A stretch of DNA of 35,047 nucleotides from Planctomyces sp. Its GTDB lineage: Bacteria; Planctomycetota; Planctomycetia; Planctomycetales; Planctomycetaceae. The translations under genes were made by a program, and so were the position numbers. The DNA lies in contig JAIXUU010000057.1 of assembly GCA_027483405.1 (NCBI GenBank), positions 1-35,047 of the forward strand, written 5' to 3'. Below are positions 17,030-26,434 of the stretch, in pieces (the stretch's first letter is position 1; every line of letters starts with the position of its first letter). Below the pieces are notes generated by a model. It worked only from the letters and a program-made list of their open reading frames with translations. It had not been told where the DNA came from and made no database searches.

Positions 17030-18031
17030 TCAACCGCCAATCGAATGCATGGGTCTGGCTGGCTGAATGAACCGTGCGGTATTGATTTCGTGCCCTTCCT
17101 TCTTGTGAGCCACAGACTCTCGAATAGCTTCAACAATCGATCTTTGCCGATGATCGACTGATTCTTCTAAGCGAAGAAGCGATTTCAAATCAGTTTCTTC
17201 GAGGCTGAACAGACAATTCCGCAGTTTGCCATCGGCTGTCAGCCGGAGTCGATTGCATCGATTGCAGAAAGGCTCACTCACTGAAGCAATAAACCCGATC
17301 TGACCTTTTCCGCTGGCAAACGTATAGTCGGTGGCCGGTGCTTCGCGAGAACCTGTTGATTCTGCGGTAAGCGGTCCAAAATGCTTGATCAGTGCCTGTC
17401 GGATCTCGCTCGCAAACAGCACCTTCTCCCGCTCCCACTGATTCTCAGCATCCAGTGGCATGTACTCAATAAAGCGGACATCAATACCTGTCTTCAGTGC
17501 AAATTCACCAAAAGGAATGATCTGCTTTTCTGTCAGTCCGCGAACAGCGACCGCATTGATCTTGATGGGGTCCAGCCCCACGCTCTGAGCCGCTTCAATT
17601 CCCCGCAGGACAGCCTCTAATCCATCCCTGCGGGCAAACTCACGAAACGAGGCTTCATCAAGGGCATCCAGGCTGATGTTAATCCGCGACAGTCCAGCTT
17701 CTTTGAGAGCCTCTGCCTGATCAGCCAGCAGAATGCCATTCGTTGTCAGGCCAATATCGACCAGTCCATCAATCGCTTTGAGCGACTTGATCAATACTGG
17801 AAGATCCTGCCTCACCAGTGGCTCGCCACCCGTCAACCGGACTCGATCAATTCCTAAAGAGACAAAGATCGTCACCAGTTCGGTGATTTCTTCGTAAGTC
17901 AGCAGATGCTGCCGCGGCATGTACTGCACCGGCCCTTCGGGCATGCAGTAAAAGCAACGGATGTTGCAACGATCCGTTACACTGATCCGCAGGTTATTGT
18001 GCGTGCGTCCAAAGGAATCGACGAGTGTCAT
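17030..18031 (-). CDS. moaA: GTP 3',8-cyclase (molybdenum cofactor synthesis)
   Basis: A radical SAM enzyme that converts GTP to 3',8-cyclo-7,8-dihydro-GTP, the first step of molybdopterin synthesis. Numbering from ATG 18031 (333 residues): the SAM-binding cluster C22, C26, C29 (DRCNIRCFYCMPEG); the GGEP motif at 68-71; the second cluster C256, C259, C273 (FCNRCNRLRLTADGKLRNC); and the C-terminal GG required in the family. A GTG at 18040 would give 336 residues, but its upstream GAGAGAA touches it, while the spacing to ATG 18031 is normal. No other moa or moe gene is in the window, so the pathway genes are scattered. Confidence 0.95.
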   Translation of the reverse strand: MTLVDSFGRTHNNLRISVTDRCNIRCFYCMPEGPVQYMPRQHLLTYEEITELVTIFVSLGIDRVRLTGGEPLVRQDLPVLIKSLKAIDGLVDIGLTTNGILLADQAEALKEAGLSRINISLDALDEASFREFARRDGLEAVLRGIEAAQSVGLDPIKINAVAVRGLTEKQIIPFGEFALKTGIDVRFIEYMPLDAENQWEREKVLFASEIRQALIKHFGPLTAESTGSREAPATDYTFASGKGQIGFIASVSEPFCNRCNRLRLTADGKLRNCLFSLEETDLKSLLRLEESVDHRQRSIVEAIRESVAHKKEGHEINTARFIQPARPMHSIGG

Positions 18032-18095
18032 GGTGCTCACTTCTCTCTGACACCAGTCTACTCAGGAACGTCACCCTTCGCATCTGCAGGAATCG

Positions 18096-21000
18096 TTACT
18101 CAAATCGAATGAGGCCAATCGGCACATTGGCCGAAGAATCCGTCGTCGCGGGCGGCCAGTGGCGGGTTTCAATGGCTGGCAGAATACGCATCGCTTTGGC
18201 GGCATAGACATGATTGGTCACTGGAGCCTGCGCAGCCAGCTCACTCCACGCAATCGCCGCTTCGAATCTCCAGCCTTCCGTATCGCCATCGACGGCCACA
18301 AACCAGGCCGGATTCCAGCGCACCCGCTCCCAGCAGCTTTCACTCACCGCACCTGTTTCCGAAATCTCAAAGTGATAAGCCGAGACATAATCGCGGTCGA
18401 TATCGAGCGAAATCCTCACCCGGTCGAGTTCTTCTAAAGGAGCATCATACGTCCGGCCACTTGTCTCGACCGGGCTCGCTCGATGCCCGGGATGTCGATG
18501 ACATTTCCCCGCCAGATAAAGAAATTCCCGATCGTGAGCGATCATCACAAAATCGCGCGGCTGATCCGCCAGTTCCAGGTTCGATAACCCGGGCTTCTGT
18601 AATGACAGATCCTTGGCCACTTGCCAGCAATCATCGGAAAGGAGTCCATCCAGCACGGGCTTATGCGAAACATACTGTGAGGTCGCAATTGTTCCCGGCG
18701 ATGCTCCCGTCGCCGCCGTGATCCACATCTCCATGGCAGCGATCTGATGAATCGGATCTGTCGAGATTGTGGCCGACGCTTCTGCACTCTGGGCCTGCTG
18801 GCGAATCAGCAAAGAGCGATAAATACTATCGGCGTCTCCAAAGGATCCTCGATGTCTTTTCAGTGCCGCCAGTGGAAATTGAACCTCACTGGATTGAAAC
18901 ACTCTCGGTTCCTGCAGCTCCAGCATAGCCAGAAGTTCTGCAGCACGTTTTTGTCGTCCTTTGAGCTGATCGCTCTGATAATCTCCCCGACCCGACTGCA
19001 ACCGACCTTCTGCCCGAGCCCGCACAATGGGCGAGCGATCCCGCGAACTATACGAACCATCGTCATTCGCGAGTTCTTCACCATTGGCACCCACCCGGCG
19101 AATCACCGGTTGGGTGTCGGCTGTCACCACACTGGTCAGAGAACCTTCTTTTCGAGAGAGCTGGTACATCATTTCTCCACTCGTCCAGTAAGCCACCAGC
19201 CAGCGCAATGCCGAGGTTCCTTCTGGCGAAGTGGGATATCTGCGGATCAGTTCGAGTTGAGTCTGTTCGAGCAGCTCGTATTGATCATGCTGTCGATAAT
19301 CGCGGGCCAGTTGTGCCAGAAATGCGGCTCCCTGAGCCGGATCAAGCCCGGCGAGGATGGGCCCTACCTGTGCCAGCATCTGTCCCGCCACACGGGGGTC
19401 ACCCAGTTGCTGGCCAGTAAACGACTCGACATTCCGCAGCTTGGCGGCCGCCTTCATGCGCTCTGCCAGAATCTGATCATCCACAGGGAGCAGGCCTCGA
19501 CGAGCCGCCGTCCCAGGGGATATCGACAGCCCCGCGAACAGATCCTGCGAAGCCTGTGCACTGACGGCTGGCAACGAACCAATGCCACCCACAAGCTGAG
19601 CCGGGTCAAGTCGCCGATAAGCCTCGCGCTGCAGGAGACCCTGCCTTTGAATCTCTAACAGCCCATCGGCTCTCGCCGCTGCTGTTTTAACTGAGACACC
19701 CGTTCGCGGCAAAAAATCAAAGCCTTCGATTTGAGCATCACCCACACTGCCATCCGGCAATCGAAGAAGAACCCGCGAGACAGACCACGGTGCCAGCCCG
19801 ACAACTTCCTGCTGCTCGAATAATCTCGTCGCGTCGGCCGCTAAAGGAATGGCCCGGCACATCGCTGCAAACAATAGCTGAGCGACTGCATCATCAGCCG
19901 CCGGTTGATCGATCATGACGACGTCGGGTCGCCAGGTTCGCAAGTGACGCACAATCTGTCCCAGCAACATCTCGGGAAGCTTGTTTTCCGTCTTGAGCAT
20001 CCAGTCACGAAAGAGGGCCTCGCGATTGTGCTGCATCCCCGGTGTCGAAAGTGGGAAGGCCCAGCCTTCTTCCAGTGCGTTACCACCCGCCAGCAGCACT
20101 CCTGCCCGCCGAAGTTCTTCATTGCTGGAACTGTGAATCAGTCCCTCTTCATGCTCCAGTTTCGCATCAAGGCCCGCTGAAAGCAGAATCACACTCGATC
20201 GATACCCTTGCTCACCACTGGCTTTCGCCAATGCCCACGAAGAGATACGTTCTGTGCGAGCGGGCATGATCGTCAGTGCGGCTCTGCGACCTCCGCCTCG
20301 TAAAGCCTTCCAGGTTTTCCCCGAATCGGTCGTCTTGAGAATCAACCCGAGATGTCCGACGGCATAGCCCGTGGCGGCATGATCCAACTGATCGGCCGTT
20401 GTCGGCACAAAACGAATAGCTTCTAAAGGAACTGTCTCGCCCGTGCTGATATTCTCCCACGTTTGGCCCGCATTGGGGGAATGCCAGATCACAGAGCCGG
20501 GAGAGCCCACAATCCAGACATGCTCACCCAGACCATGCACCCCTCGGAAGTCCATCAGTTTGCGAGTTGCCGGCGGGAATTCACCCTGAGGAAGATCCCA
20601 GACAATCCCGCCATTCGTGGTTGTCAAGACGGTGGCACCATCACCCACCAGCCAGCCCCGTTCATCTTTCGTAACAAAAGCTCCGCGGAGTGTTCGCAAA
20701 CTGCCTCCCGGCATCTTGGAAGGCAAAAGCTGCTCATCACCCACCAGTGAAATCTTCAGGTCACTCCCCGCAACCAGCCCCATTTCCGGGCTGAACCAGG
20801 CGGCTGTTTTCCAGTGGCCCTGCCTTTGACCAGCCAACCGGTGCCAGGTGGTTCCGCCATCGACAGTCCGCATCACACCCGTGGGGACATCATCGTCGGC
20901 AGCGACGACCACTGCGGCCTGATCCATATCGAAAAATTGTACATGCTGGACAGGCGGCAGTTGACCAGCCCCCAGTTCCTGCCAGGTCATGCCGCCATCT

Positions 21001-21443
21001 ATGGTCGAGAGCAGAACACCTTGCAGATGATGATCGGAAGGTTCACCCACATATCCGCCCACCCAGCCAATCTGGTCTGTCACGAATTGGGCACACTTCA
21101 AATGAATCAGCCTGGGTGAACCCGTTCCCTGGGCATGCGAACTCTGAGCCAGTGAGAACCGCCACGTCGCTCCGGCATCATTAGAGATCCAGACCACGCC
21201 ACGATCACCCACCGCGAAAATATGTTTTTTGCCTACAGTGCAGACCGCCCTTAACGTCGCATCATCCTGCAGGGGAGTGGCTGCTGAGAGTACAGGCTCA
21301 CTCGCTACGAGAGATTTTAACAGTACTGCCGGGCAGAGGCTCATCCCAGCAATCGCCACGTAACAGCCCATGACAATGCGAGTCAATGGCCAGCGGAAAA
21401 TCGAAGGTCGATCATGGAATGCAGGCAAACGAACAGACTTCAT
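18096..21443 (-). CDS. Large exported protein: Asp-box propeller, PIG-L-like region, CBM9-like C-terminus
   Basis: A 1115-residue product with a hydrophobic N-terminal segment (about 22-48, signal or anchor). Residues 60-380 contain six Asp-box/BNR-type motifs (SNDAGATW, STIDGGMTW, RTVDGGTTW, TTNGGIVW, SPNAGQTW, TTDSGKTW), fitting a YCF48/sialidase-like beta-propeller. Residues about 388-560 recall the PIG-L/LmbE deacetylase fold (ALAKASGEQGYRSSVILLSAGLD, LRTWRPDVVMIDQPAADD), but the metal motif PHPDDE is replaced by PARTER, so it is probably inactive. A helical middle follows. The last 190 residues resemble CBM9/DOMON-type domains (HKPVLDGLLSDDCWQ, EGWRFEAAIAWSELA). The domain names are inference from motifs. 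It may act as a binding or scaffold protein at the cell surface. moaA follows after 55-64 bp. Confidence 0.75.
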   Translation of the reverse strand: MKSVRLPAFHDRPSIFRWPLTRIVMGCYVAIAGMSLCPAVLLKSLVASEPVLSAATPLQDDATLRAVCTVGKKHIFAVGDRGVVWISNDAGATWRFSLAQSSHAQGTGSPRLIHLKCAQFVTDQIGWVGGYVGEPSDHHLQGVLLSTIDGGMTWQELGAGQLPPVQHVQFFDMDQAAVVVAADDDVPTGVMRTVDGGTTWHRLAGQRQGHWKTAAWFSPEMGLVAGSDLKISLVGDEQLLPSKMPGGSLRTLRGAFVTKDERGWLVGDGATVLTTTNGGIVWDLPQGEFPPATRKLMDFRGVHGLGEHVWIVGSPGSVIWHSPNAGQTWENISTGETVPLEAIRFVPTTADQLDHAATGYAVGHLGLILKTTDSGKTWKALRGGGRRAALTIMPARTERISSWALAKASGEQGYRSSVILLSAGLDAKLEHEEGLIHSSSNEELRRAGVLLAGGNALEEGWAFPLSTPGMQHNREALFRDWMLKTENKLPEMLLGQIVRHLRTWRPDVVMIDQPAADDAVAQLLFAAMCRAIPLAADATRLFEQQEVVGLAPWSVSRVLLRLPDGSVGDAQIEGFDFLPRTGVSVKTAAARADGLLEIQRQGLLQREAYRRLDPAQLVGGIGSLPAVSAQASQDLFAGLSISPGTAARRGLLPVDDQILAERMKAAAKLRNVESFTGQQLGDPRVAGQMLAQVGPILAGLDPAQGAAFLAQLARDYRQHDQYELLEQTQLELIRRYPTSPEGTSALRWLVAYWTSGEMMYQLSRKEGSLTSVVTADTQPVIRRVGANGEELANDDGSYSSRDRSPIVRARAEGRLQSGRGDYQSDQLKGRQKRAAELLAMLELQEPRVFQSSEVQFPLAALKRHRGSFGDADSIYRSLLIRQQAQSAEASATISTDPIHQIAAMEMWITAATGASPGTIATSQYVSHKPVLDGLLSDDCWQVAKDLSLQKPGLSNLELADQPRDFVMIAHDREFLYLAGKCHRHPGHRASPVETSGRTYDAPLEELDRVRISLDIDRDYVSAYHFEISETGAVSESCWERVRWNPAWFVAVDGDTEGWRFEAAIAWSELAAQAPVTNHVYAAKAMRILPAIETRHWPPATTDSSANVPIGLIRFE

Positions 21444-21527
21444 GTCGGCATGTCCTGTGTCGGCATGCTGGCGAATTCACTCTTCGAAGGAGGAATCCGA
21501 CATAGCGTACCCCAAGTCGTGTTCAGT

Positions 21528-22025
21528 TCATAAAGAGGCCCGGCCGGTCTCTTCGCTGGCGGCGAATTCTTCTGTGGCGAAGGGGTCTTCAAAGTCTCCC
21601 TTCGCTTTCTTTTTGGTCGAGGCGGTCTTGGCGGGAGGACGGGCAGCACCATACTCACCCGACATCTGCCCGGGCATGGAAGGATTCATGCCACTCGAAA
21701 CCTGCATGCCATATTGCATACTTCCCGCACGATTGGCCTGAGCCGAACGCGCATAGGCACCATCAACGGGTGGATAAGCACCCATCGGTGGATAGCCTGG
21801 CTGCTTTGACGCCTGCTGCGAGGCGTTGGCTTTGCGCGAACTTCGAGCGGAGCCTTTATGCGACTCTCCACAAGAAAACTCATCAGGTTTCACGGAACTG
21901 AGAAATGGATCCTGCATGCTCTTCGTCATTGTCGAGCAACCGACCAGCCAGGCAAAAGCCACCGCCAGCATCAGCCATTTGACGCTCCAAATCACAAGCG
22001 GATGTGTGTTGACCCTGGTGATCAT
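21528..22025 (-). CDS. Small lipoprotein, Ser/Pro/Gly/Ala-rich
   Basis: A 165-residue product with an N-terminal hydrophobic stretch and lipobox WLVGC (C30), so it is predicted to be lipid-anchored. The mature part is low-complexity (PGYPPMGAYPPVDGAY, SSGMNPSMPGQMSGEYG) and ends with a charged segment KKKAKGDFEDPFATEEF. No domain is recognised. Its ATG overlaps the stop of the upstream gene (ATGA at 22022-22025), so the two are translationally coupled and probably work together. Confidence 0.75.
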   Translation of the reverse strand: MITRVNTHPLVIWSVKWLMLAVAFAWLVGCSTMTKSMQDPFLSSVKPDEFSCGESHKGSARSSRKANASQQASKQPGYPPMGAYPPVDGAYARSAQANRAGSMQYGMQVSSGMNPSMPGQMSGEYGAARPPAKTASTKKKAKGDFEDPFATEEFAASEETGRASL

Positions 22026-23287
22026 GGCTGACCTTTCGAGGCTGACGATTCGTTGTTGGTAGCGGAAGGCGGGGCTGATTCCGTGGCTTTTCCAGCGGCT
22101 TGAGAACTCTGGCGATCGCGCAAAGCTCGGTCGCGCAAGACCTCGCGGCCGTGATACCTGCGGTTGAATGCATCGGGATCAAAAGCATCCGGACGAAGTC
22201 GGCGGGGTGCCTCTTCCTCGGAGGAAACTGAACTTCTTGCGGCATCAGCATCACGACCCGGATGACTCGGCTGAACTTCATCAGGTGGCGTCTGGCGAAC
22301 AGGGGGAAGCAGGCCTCCCTCCTCGATCACGCCCGATTTGACTTGCATCTGCCCGGTCGATTCCATGCTTTCTGATGTTTGCGGACGATTCAATCCGCTT
22401 TGAGCATATGCATTCATTTCACTCAGTTTTGGATTGCGTTCGACAGCATATCGGTGCACCCACCGTTCGAGTGTTTCCATCTGCTGCCGGCCCGCCGAAC
22501 CCTGGAGTGGTGGCTGATTCATTCCGCCATGCATCTGGCGAGTCATCAGTAGAAGCTGGCTTTGTTCGGGTTCACTCAGATTGATCAGGCTCGCCACAGC
22601 CGCCAGATTGCGCTCGGCGTACAAGCGATGGCTCCCACCAGAAACGCGTGTGGTACTCAGGCGGAACTCGGACTTCGAGGAGTTTCCGTGGCAACTTCCC
22701 AAGCCGCACTTGTTCATCAGAATCGGGTGAACTTTGAGCGAAAACTCGGTCGCGGTCGCGGTTGTTAATCCACCCAGCGATTCGACATTTCGGGCCTGAT
22801 AACCCAAAGTGTCGGTTCTGGGTAAGGCCGGTTGTTGAACCACAGGAGCAGGATCGAGCATTTCTTCAATGCGCATGAGTAACCGGCGCAAGGCGGTTCG
22901 TTCGGGATCGAGCTTTAACGCCAGACGAACCTCATCGCGGGCTTCTCGATACAAATTCTGCGAGAGGCACCATTCGGCCAGTTGATGATGATCTTCTACG
23001 GTTGGATTTCGCTCGCCTGGCTTCTTTCGCTGGTCACGTATCTGCTGGTAAGCGTCCGCCATGGAACTGGCCACGCAGGCCACCTGCTCATCCGGCAGCG
23101 AAATCGTGCTGCCACCTCGCTCGACAGCATAACCACCGGTCACAGGCCGCACTTGTCCCTCGATGACCTTCCCCGATTTCAACACCACACTCCTGGCATC
23201 ATTGCGTACCTCTTCCGCCAGTGCACTCGCGAGAAGAGTGACTGTCAGAATCGTCATGCCAAATGCAGGATGTTGCCAGAGTTTCAT
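22022..23287 (-). CDS. Exported cytochrome-like protein with CX4CH motif
   Basis: From ATG 23287 the protein has 421 residues with a signal peptide (MKLWQHPAFGMTILTVTLLASALA). The frame is open 42 codons upstream, but the signal peptide fixes the start. Residues about 27-70 form a small beta domain (VVLKSGKVIEGQV). Residues about 99-143 are TPR-like (LAEWCLSQNLYREARDEVRLALKLDP). Then comes KCGLGSCHGNSSKSEFRLS with C194, C199, H200: a CX4CH site resembling the CNxGACHGKxxGFxLSL motif common in planctomycete cytochrome-like proteins. The tail is disordered, Pro/Arg-rich. Heme binding is an inference from the motif. The downstream lipoprotein gene overlaps by 4 bp. Confidence 0.75.
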   Translation of the reverse strand: MKLWQHPAFGMTILTVTLLASALAEEVRNDARSVVLKSGKVIEGQVRPVTGGYAVERGGSTISLPDEQVACVASSMADAYQQIRDQRKKPGERNPTVEDHHQLAEWCLSQNLYREARDEVRLALKLDPERTALRRLLMRIEEMLDPAPVVQQPALPRTDTLGYQARNVESLGGLTTATATEFSLKVHPILMNKCGLGSCHGNSSKSEFRLSTTRVSGGSHRLYAERNLAAVASLINLSEPEQSQLLLMTRQMHGGMNQPPLQGSAGRQQMETLERWVHRYAVERNPKLSEMNAYAQSGLNRPQTSESMESTGQMQVKSGVIEEGGLLPPVRQTPPDEVQPSHPGRDADAARSSVSSEEEAPRRLRPDAFDPDAFNRRYHGREVLRDRALRDRQSSQAAGKATESAPPSATNNESSASKGQP

Positions 23288-23641
23288 AGGAAGGGACAAC
23301 TGGGCAGGAGATGAGAAAAGGAGTGCTAACTCAAAAACAAACAACTTCGGACCGATCGCTCTTGGTGAGAGCCATTGGTTCGATTGATTGCCAGTCATTG
23401 AGATGTAGGGCAAGTGATCAGGAAGGGTTTAGAACTGCGGGGAGAGCAAAAGCCGAGGAGTGGAGCCTGTATGCAGGCTTATTTTCTATCGATGAGAATG
23501 AATGGAGGTAAGATCGAAGGTCGAAAGAAAGGCAGGAAAACATTGATCAACGGGTGGGAATAGCAGAAGCTGCCCAACCTGACAAGACGAGTTTCGCGGG
23601 AGACTACAGAATTCGACAGCTCTCCACGCGAAGTGAACACA
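23288..23641. other. Intergenic region without a visible gene
   Basis: This gap lies between the HD-protein stop and the CX4CH gene start, both on the minus strand, so it is a likely promoter region for the coupled pair. No strong hairpin, RNA gene, repeat or coding frame is seen. Confidence 0.35.
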
Positions 23642-25048
23642 TTACATATTTGTCTTGGCGTCACCGGCATCGCCCAGCAGGCTCTGCAAAGCCTGTGTAA
23701 TCGCCTTATCATTCGCGTGATCCCGACTGTAAACCCGGAACACCGACAGACTCAGCGGCAACTGCCGGAAAAGTTCATCATCCGAAAGCTCGGTGATTCC
23801 ACTGGCCGCTGGATCAAACAGATGATTTTGACCACCCACTGGGAGCCTGCCACTGGGCCGATGATAATGCCGAGCCACATCGATGCGCAATTCGATAGAC
23901 TTCTTATCCTCTGGCAACCGGCCGCGCAAGCGCTGCTCGATGAGGTCAGGTTCCGAGAAGATCGACATCCGCTCGGCACTGCTGGTGTAGTACCCCATGG
24001 TGCGCTCTGTCGCCATTTTCCAGTGGACTTCCCGCGAAAGAATCTTCTGCCAGCGCTCGCCCAATTGGCGTGTCGCAGGATCAATCGATTGCGAGAAGCG
24101 ATCCACATCGACCAGAAATGATGATTCTGTCAAGCGGCGGTAGTTTTCCAACTGACCAATCGGGCTCCCCTGGAACAGGTGAGGCATCGTCTCGGGAAAT
24201 AGATCCTCGAGTGCCAGATCGATGGCCCGGACCGTGCGATGAAAGTAGACCGTGCGGAAGAGGTTGGCACGGGTTTCGATGAAATTGATCAAGGTGGGCA
24301 AGCCACGAATATGAATCGTTAAGCCCTGAGGAGTAAAGAACGAATAGTGGAGCAGCCTGGAGATATCAAACGCCCGCACGTTGTAGCCCGTCATGTAGGC
24401 ATCGCGCAGAACGAAATCCATGTTGTCCACAGTATAGATACCGCTGAACATCGCCCGCAGTTTCTTGAGCCAGTCGGGATGGCCTTCGTCATCAGGTGAA
24501 CCTGGCCTGGGCCGGCGGATCAGCCACGAAATCTGCCGGGGATCGAGTTCTTCCAGTGGTTTCAGTTCTCCTTTGGGATTTCGCCGGATCCCCCGCAGCA
24601 GTTCTCCCAGTTCCTGCTCGATGATCACGCCCCCCACATCTTCGTGAGTGACACCGAACTGTGCCAGGTAATGATCATCAAAGAAATGGCCAAAGGGCCC
24701 ATGCCCCACATCGTGCAGCAGGGCCGCCATGCGTAAGAGCGATTCGACATAAGGCCGCGAAGGAACATTACGACACGCATCGCACAGCGAATCGTACCAG
24801 TAGTCAATGGCCACAGAGGCCAGATGCATGGCCCCCATCACATGCTGAAACCGCATGTGCTCCGCTGCCGGAAAGACCCACCAGGCTGTCTGTAACTGAT
24901 GAATATGCCGGAGTCTCTGCACCCACGGATGATCAATGATATCCTGCTCGGCTGTCTCTCCCAAAGGCAGACCCGCGCGTGAAATGAACGGAATGTATCC
25001 GTGAATCGGATCGTGTGAGAGGCTTTCGCTGATGAAGTTTCGCGACAT
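23642..25048 (-). CDS. HD-domain phosphohydrolase (SAMHD1/dNTPase-like)
   Basis: A 468-residue cytosolic metal-dependent phosphohydrolase numbered from ATG 25048. The frame is open 44 codons further, but homology to HD proteins begins at this Met (DPIHGYIPF, typical of the family). Metal ligands are H69 (FQHVMGAMH), H112 and D113 (LLHDVGHGPFGH) and D208 in TVDNMDFVLRDAYMTG, matching the VDKWDYFARD motif of SAMHD1. The PFGH segment is also a family mark. Members hydrolyse dNTPs or other nucleotides. It lies 88 bp after the condensing-enzyme gene on the same strand and may belong to the lipid operon. A functional link to that pathway is not obvious. Confidence 0.88.
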   Translation of the reverse strand: MSRNFISESLSHDPIHGYIPFISRAGLPLGETAEQDIIDHPWVQRLRHIHQLQTAWWVFPAAEHMRFQHVMGAMHLASVAIDYWYDSLCDACRNVPSRPYVESLLRMAALLHDVGHGPFGHFFDDHYLAQFGVTHEDVGGVIIEQELGELLRGIRRNPKGELKPLEELDPRQISWLIRRPRPGSPDDEGHPDWLKKLRAMFSGIYTVDNMDFVLRDAYMTGYNVRAFDISRLLHYSFFTPQGLTIHIRGLPTLINFIETRANLFRTVYFHRTVRAIDLALEDLFPETMPHLFQGSPIGQLENYRRLTESSFLVDVDRFSQSIDPATRQLGERWQKILSREVHWKMATERTMGYYTSSAERMSIFSEPDLIEQRLRGRLPEDKKSIELRIDVARHYHRPSGRLPVGGQNHLFDPAASGITELSDDELFRQLPLSLSVFRVYSRDHANDKAITQALQSLLGDAGDAKTNM

Positions 25049-25136
25049 ATCAACTGGACTTATCTGGAACGAGTTCTTCGAAACGTGAGAGTTTTTGAGA
25101 CCAATCACGGGAGTGGCCTGGCCGACATTTCCACCA

Positions 25137-26300
25137 CTACCAGTCGACCGCCAGCATGAGACAGTTGAGTCCGCTCCCAATCCCGAGAAATGCCACGCGG
25201 TCGCCCTTCTTCAGAAAACCACGCTCTTCCGCCAGTGAAGCAGTCATCGGCAAAGAAACCGTCCCCATGTTCCCGAGAAACGGAAACGTCGGAAAGTCTT
25301 TTTCCAGTGGTATCCCCAGTGATTTCAGAACCTGTTCGCGATGTCCCTTCCCCACCTGATGACAAATCACTTTGTCGATTTCCTGTGGCTTCAGCCCAAA
25401 GCGGGCCAGCATCGAAGCCCACGTTTTGACTCCCAGTTCGACACCATACTTCATGACGGAAATCGAATCGGTCTGCATAAACTGGTGGAAGGCGTGCGAA
25501 AGCTTGGCGGGCAAGATCCCGCTCACTTTCTGCTGCACCAGTTGCGGCATGAGTGACCCCAGCCTCGTTTGTGTCACAGCACTGGGAAGCACCTGCTCGA
25601 CCTTGTTGACGGCAGCAGGTAAAAGAGATTCAAAACCCCAGCGGCAAAGTTCATGATGCTCGGGAGCAGCCAATAAGCTGCCACCCAGCAGTTTATGACC
25701 GCGTGTTCGCGAGAAGGATCCGTCGGTGAGGATCACAGCGACGGCACCACTTCCACCTGTCAACGTGGCCAGTGAATGTGTCAGATTCTCCATGGTGGGG
25801 TCTTCGAGCAACCGCTGGATGGTGAACTCGATAATCTCGCGAGCCGATTCGCAGGAAACGACCATCCCCGCACGAATCTGCCCCAGTTCAATCCGGTTGG
25901 CAATATCGATGATTCCATTGAGCACACCCAGGCAGGCATTGCTGAGATCGTAGACCGCCACGTCATCGGTCAGTCGCAGGTTCGCTGCCACACCACAGGC
26001 CGTTGCCGGCTCGAACTGTTCCCGGCAGACACCTGCATAAATCAGCACGCCCAAGTCGCGAGTCGAGACGTTCGATTGTTCGAGTGCCCGCCTCGCCGCT
26101 GCTGTCGCTCCACTGGTGAGTTTATAGCCTTCAGGCCACCAGCGGCGTTCGCTGATCCCTGTCCAGGCTTCAAGCTGCCCGGGGCTCACTTTGAGCTTCT
26201 CGTAAACCGGTGCCAGGCGTTCTTCCAGCTCGACCGAGGAAACAACTTCGGGCGCCAGTTCGTAACCAATCGTTTCAATATAGACTTTGGAATAACGCAT
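25137..26300 (-). CDS. FabH/OleA-like condensing enzyme (ketoacyl-ACP synthase III family)
   Basis: A 387-residue thiolase-superfamily enzyme with the full catalytic triad: C123 (DLSNACLG), H314 (ICHQVGKGH) and N344 (LGNMGTVSL). It is longer than FabH (about 320) and closer in length to OleA. The segment VCREQFEPATA (91-101) resembles the OleA region holding the glutamate that helps deprotonate the substrate, so head-to-head condensation of acyl chains is a possibility; a FabH-like priming or acyl-transfer role is the alternative. It starts with ATG at 26300, 134 bp after the end of the megasynthase gene on the same strand, and very probably works with it. No oleB, oleC or oleD gene is nearby. 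Confidence 0.85.
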   Translation of the reverse strand: MRYSKVYIETIGYELAPEVVSSVELEERLAPVYEKLKVSPGQLEAWTGISERRWWPEGYKLTSGATAAARRALEQSNVSTRDLGVLIYAGVCREQFEPATACGVAANLRLTDDVAVYDLSNACLGVLNGIIDIANRIELGQIRAGMVVSCESAREIIEFTIQRLLEDPTMENLTHSLATLTGGSGAVAVILTDGSFSRTRGHKLLGGSLLAAPEHHELCRWGFESLLPAAVNKVEQVLPSAVTQTRLGSLMPQLVQQKVSGILPAKLSHAFHQFMQTDSISVMKYGVELGVKTWASMLARFGLKPQEIDKVICHQVGKGHREQVLKSLGIPLEKDFPTFPFLGNMGTVSLPMTASLAEERGFLKKGDRVAFLGIGSGLNCLMLAVDW

Positions 26301-26434
26301 ATCGATGAAAGGATCCGTTTTCAGGAATCGCAGCCGGTCGTTTCGAATCTCCCCATGGGAGGATTCAACGCTCGAACCCCTGACAGATTCGCAGGTGTGG
26401 CCCCGCCTGACAACTCATCGCAGTCACTCGACGA

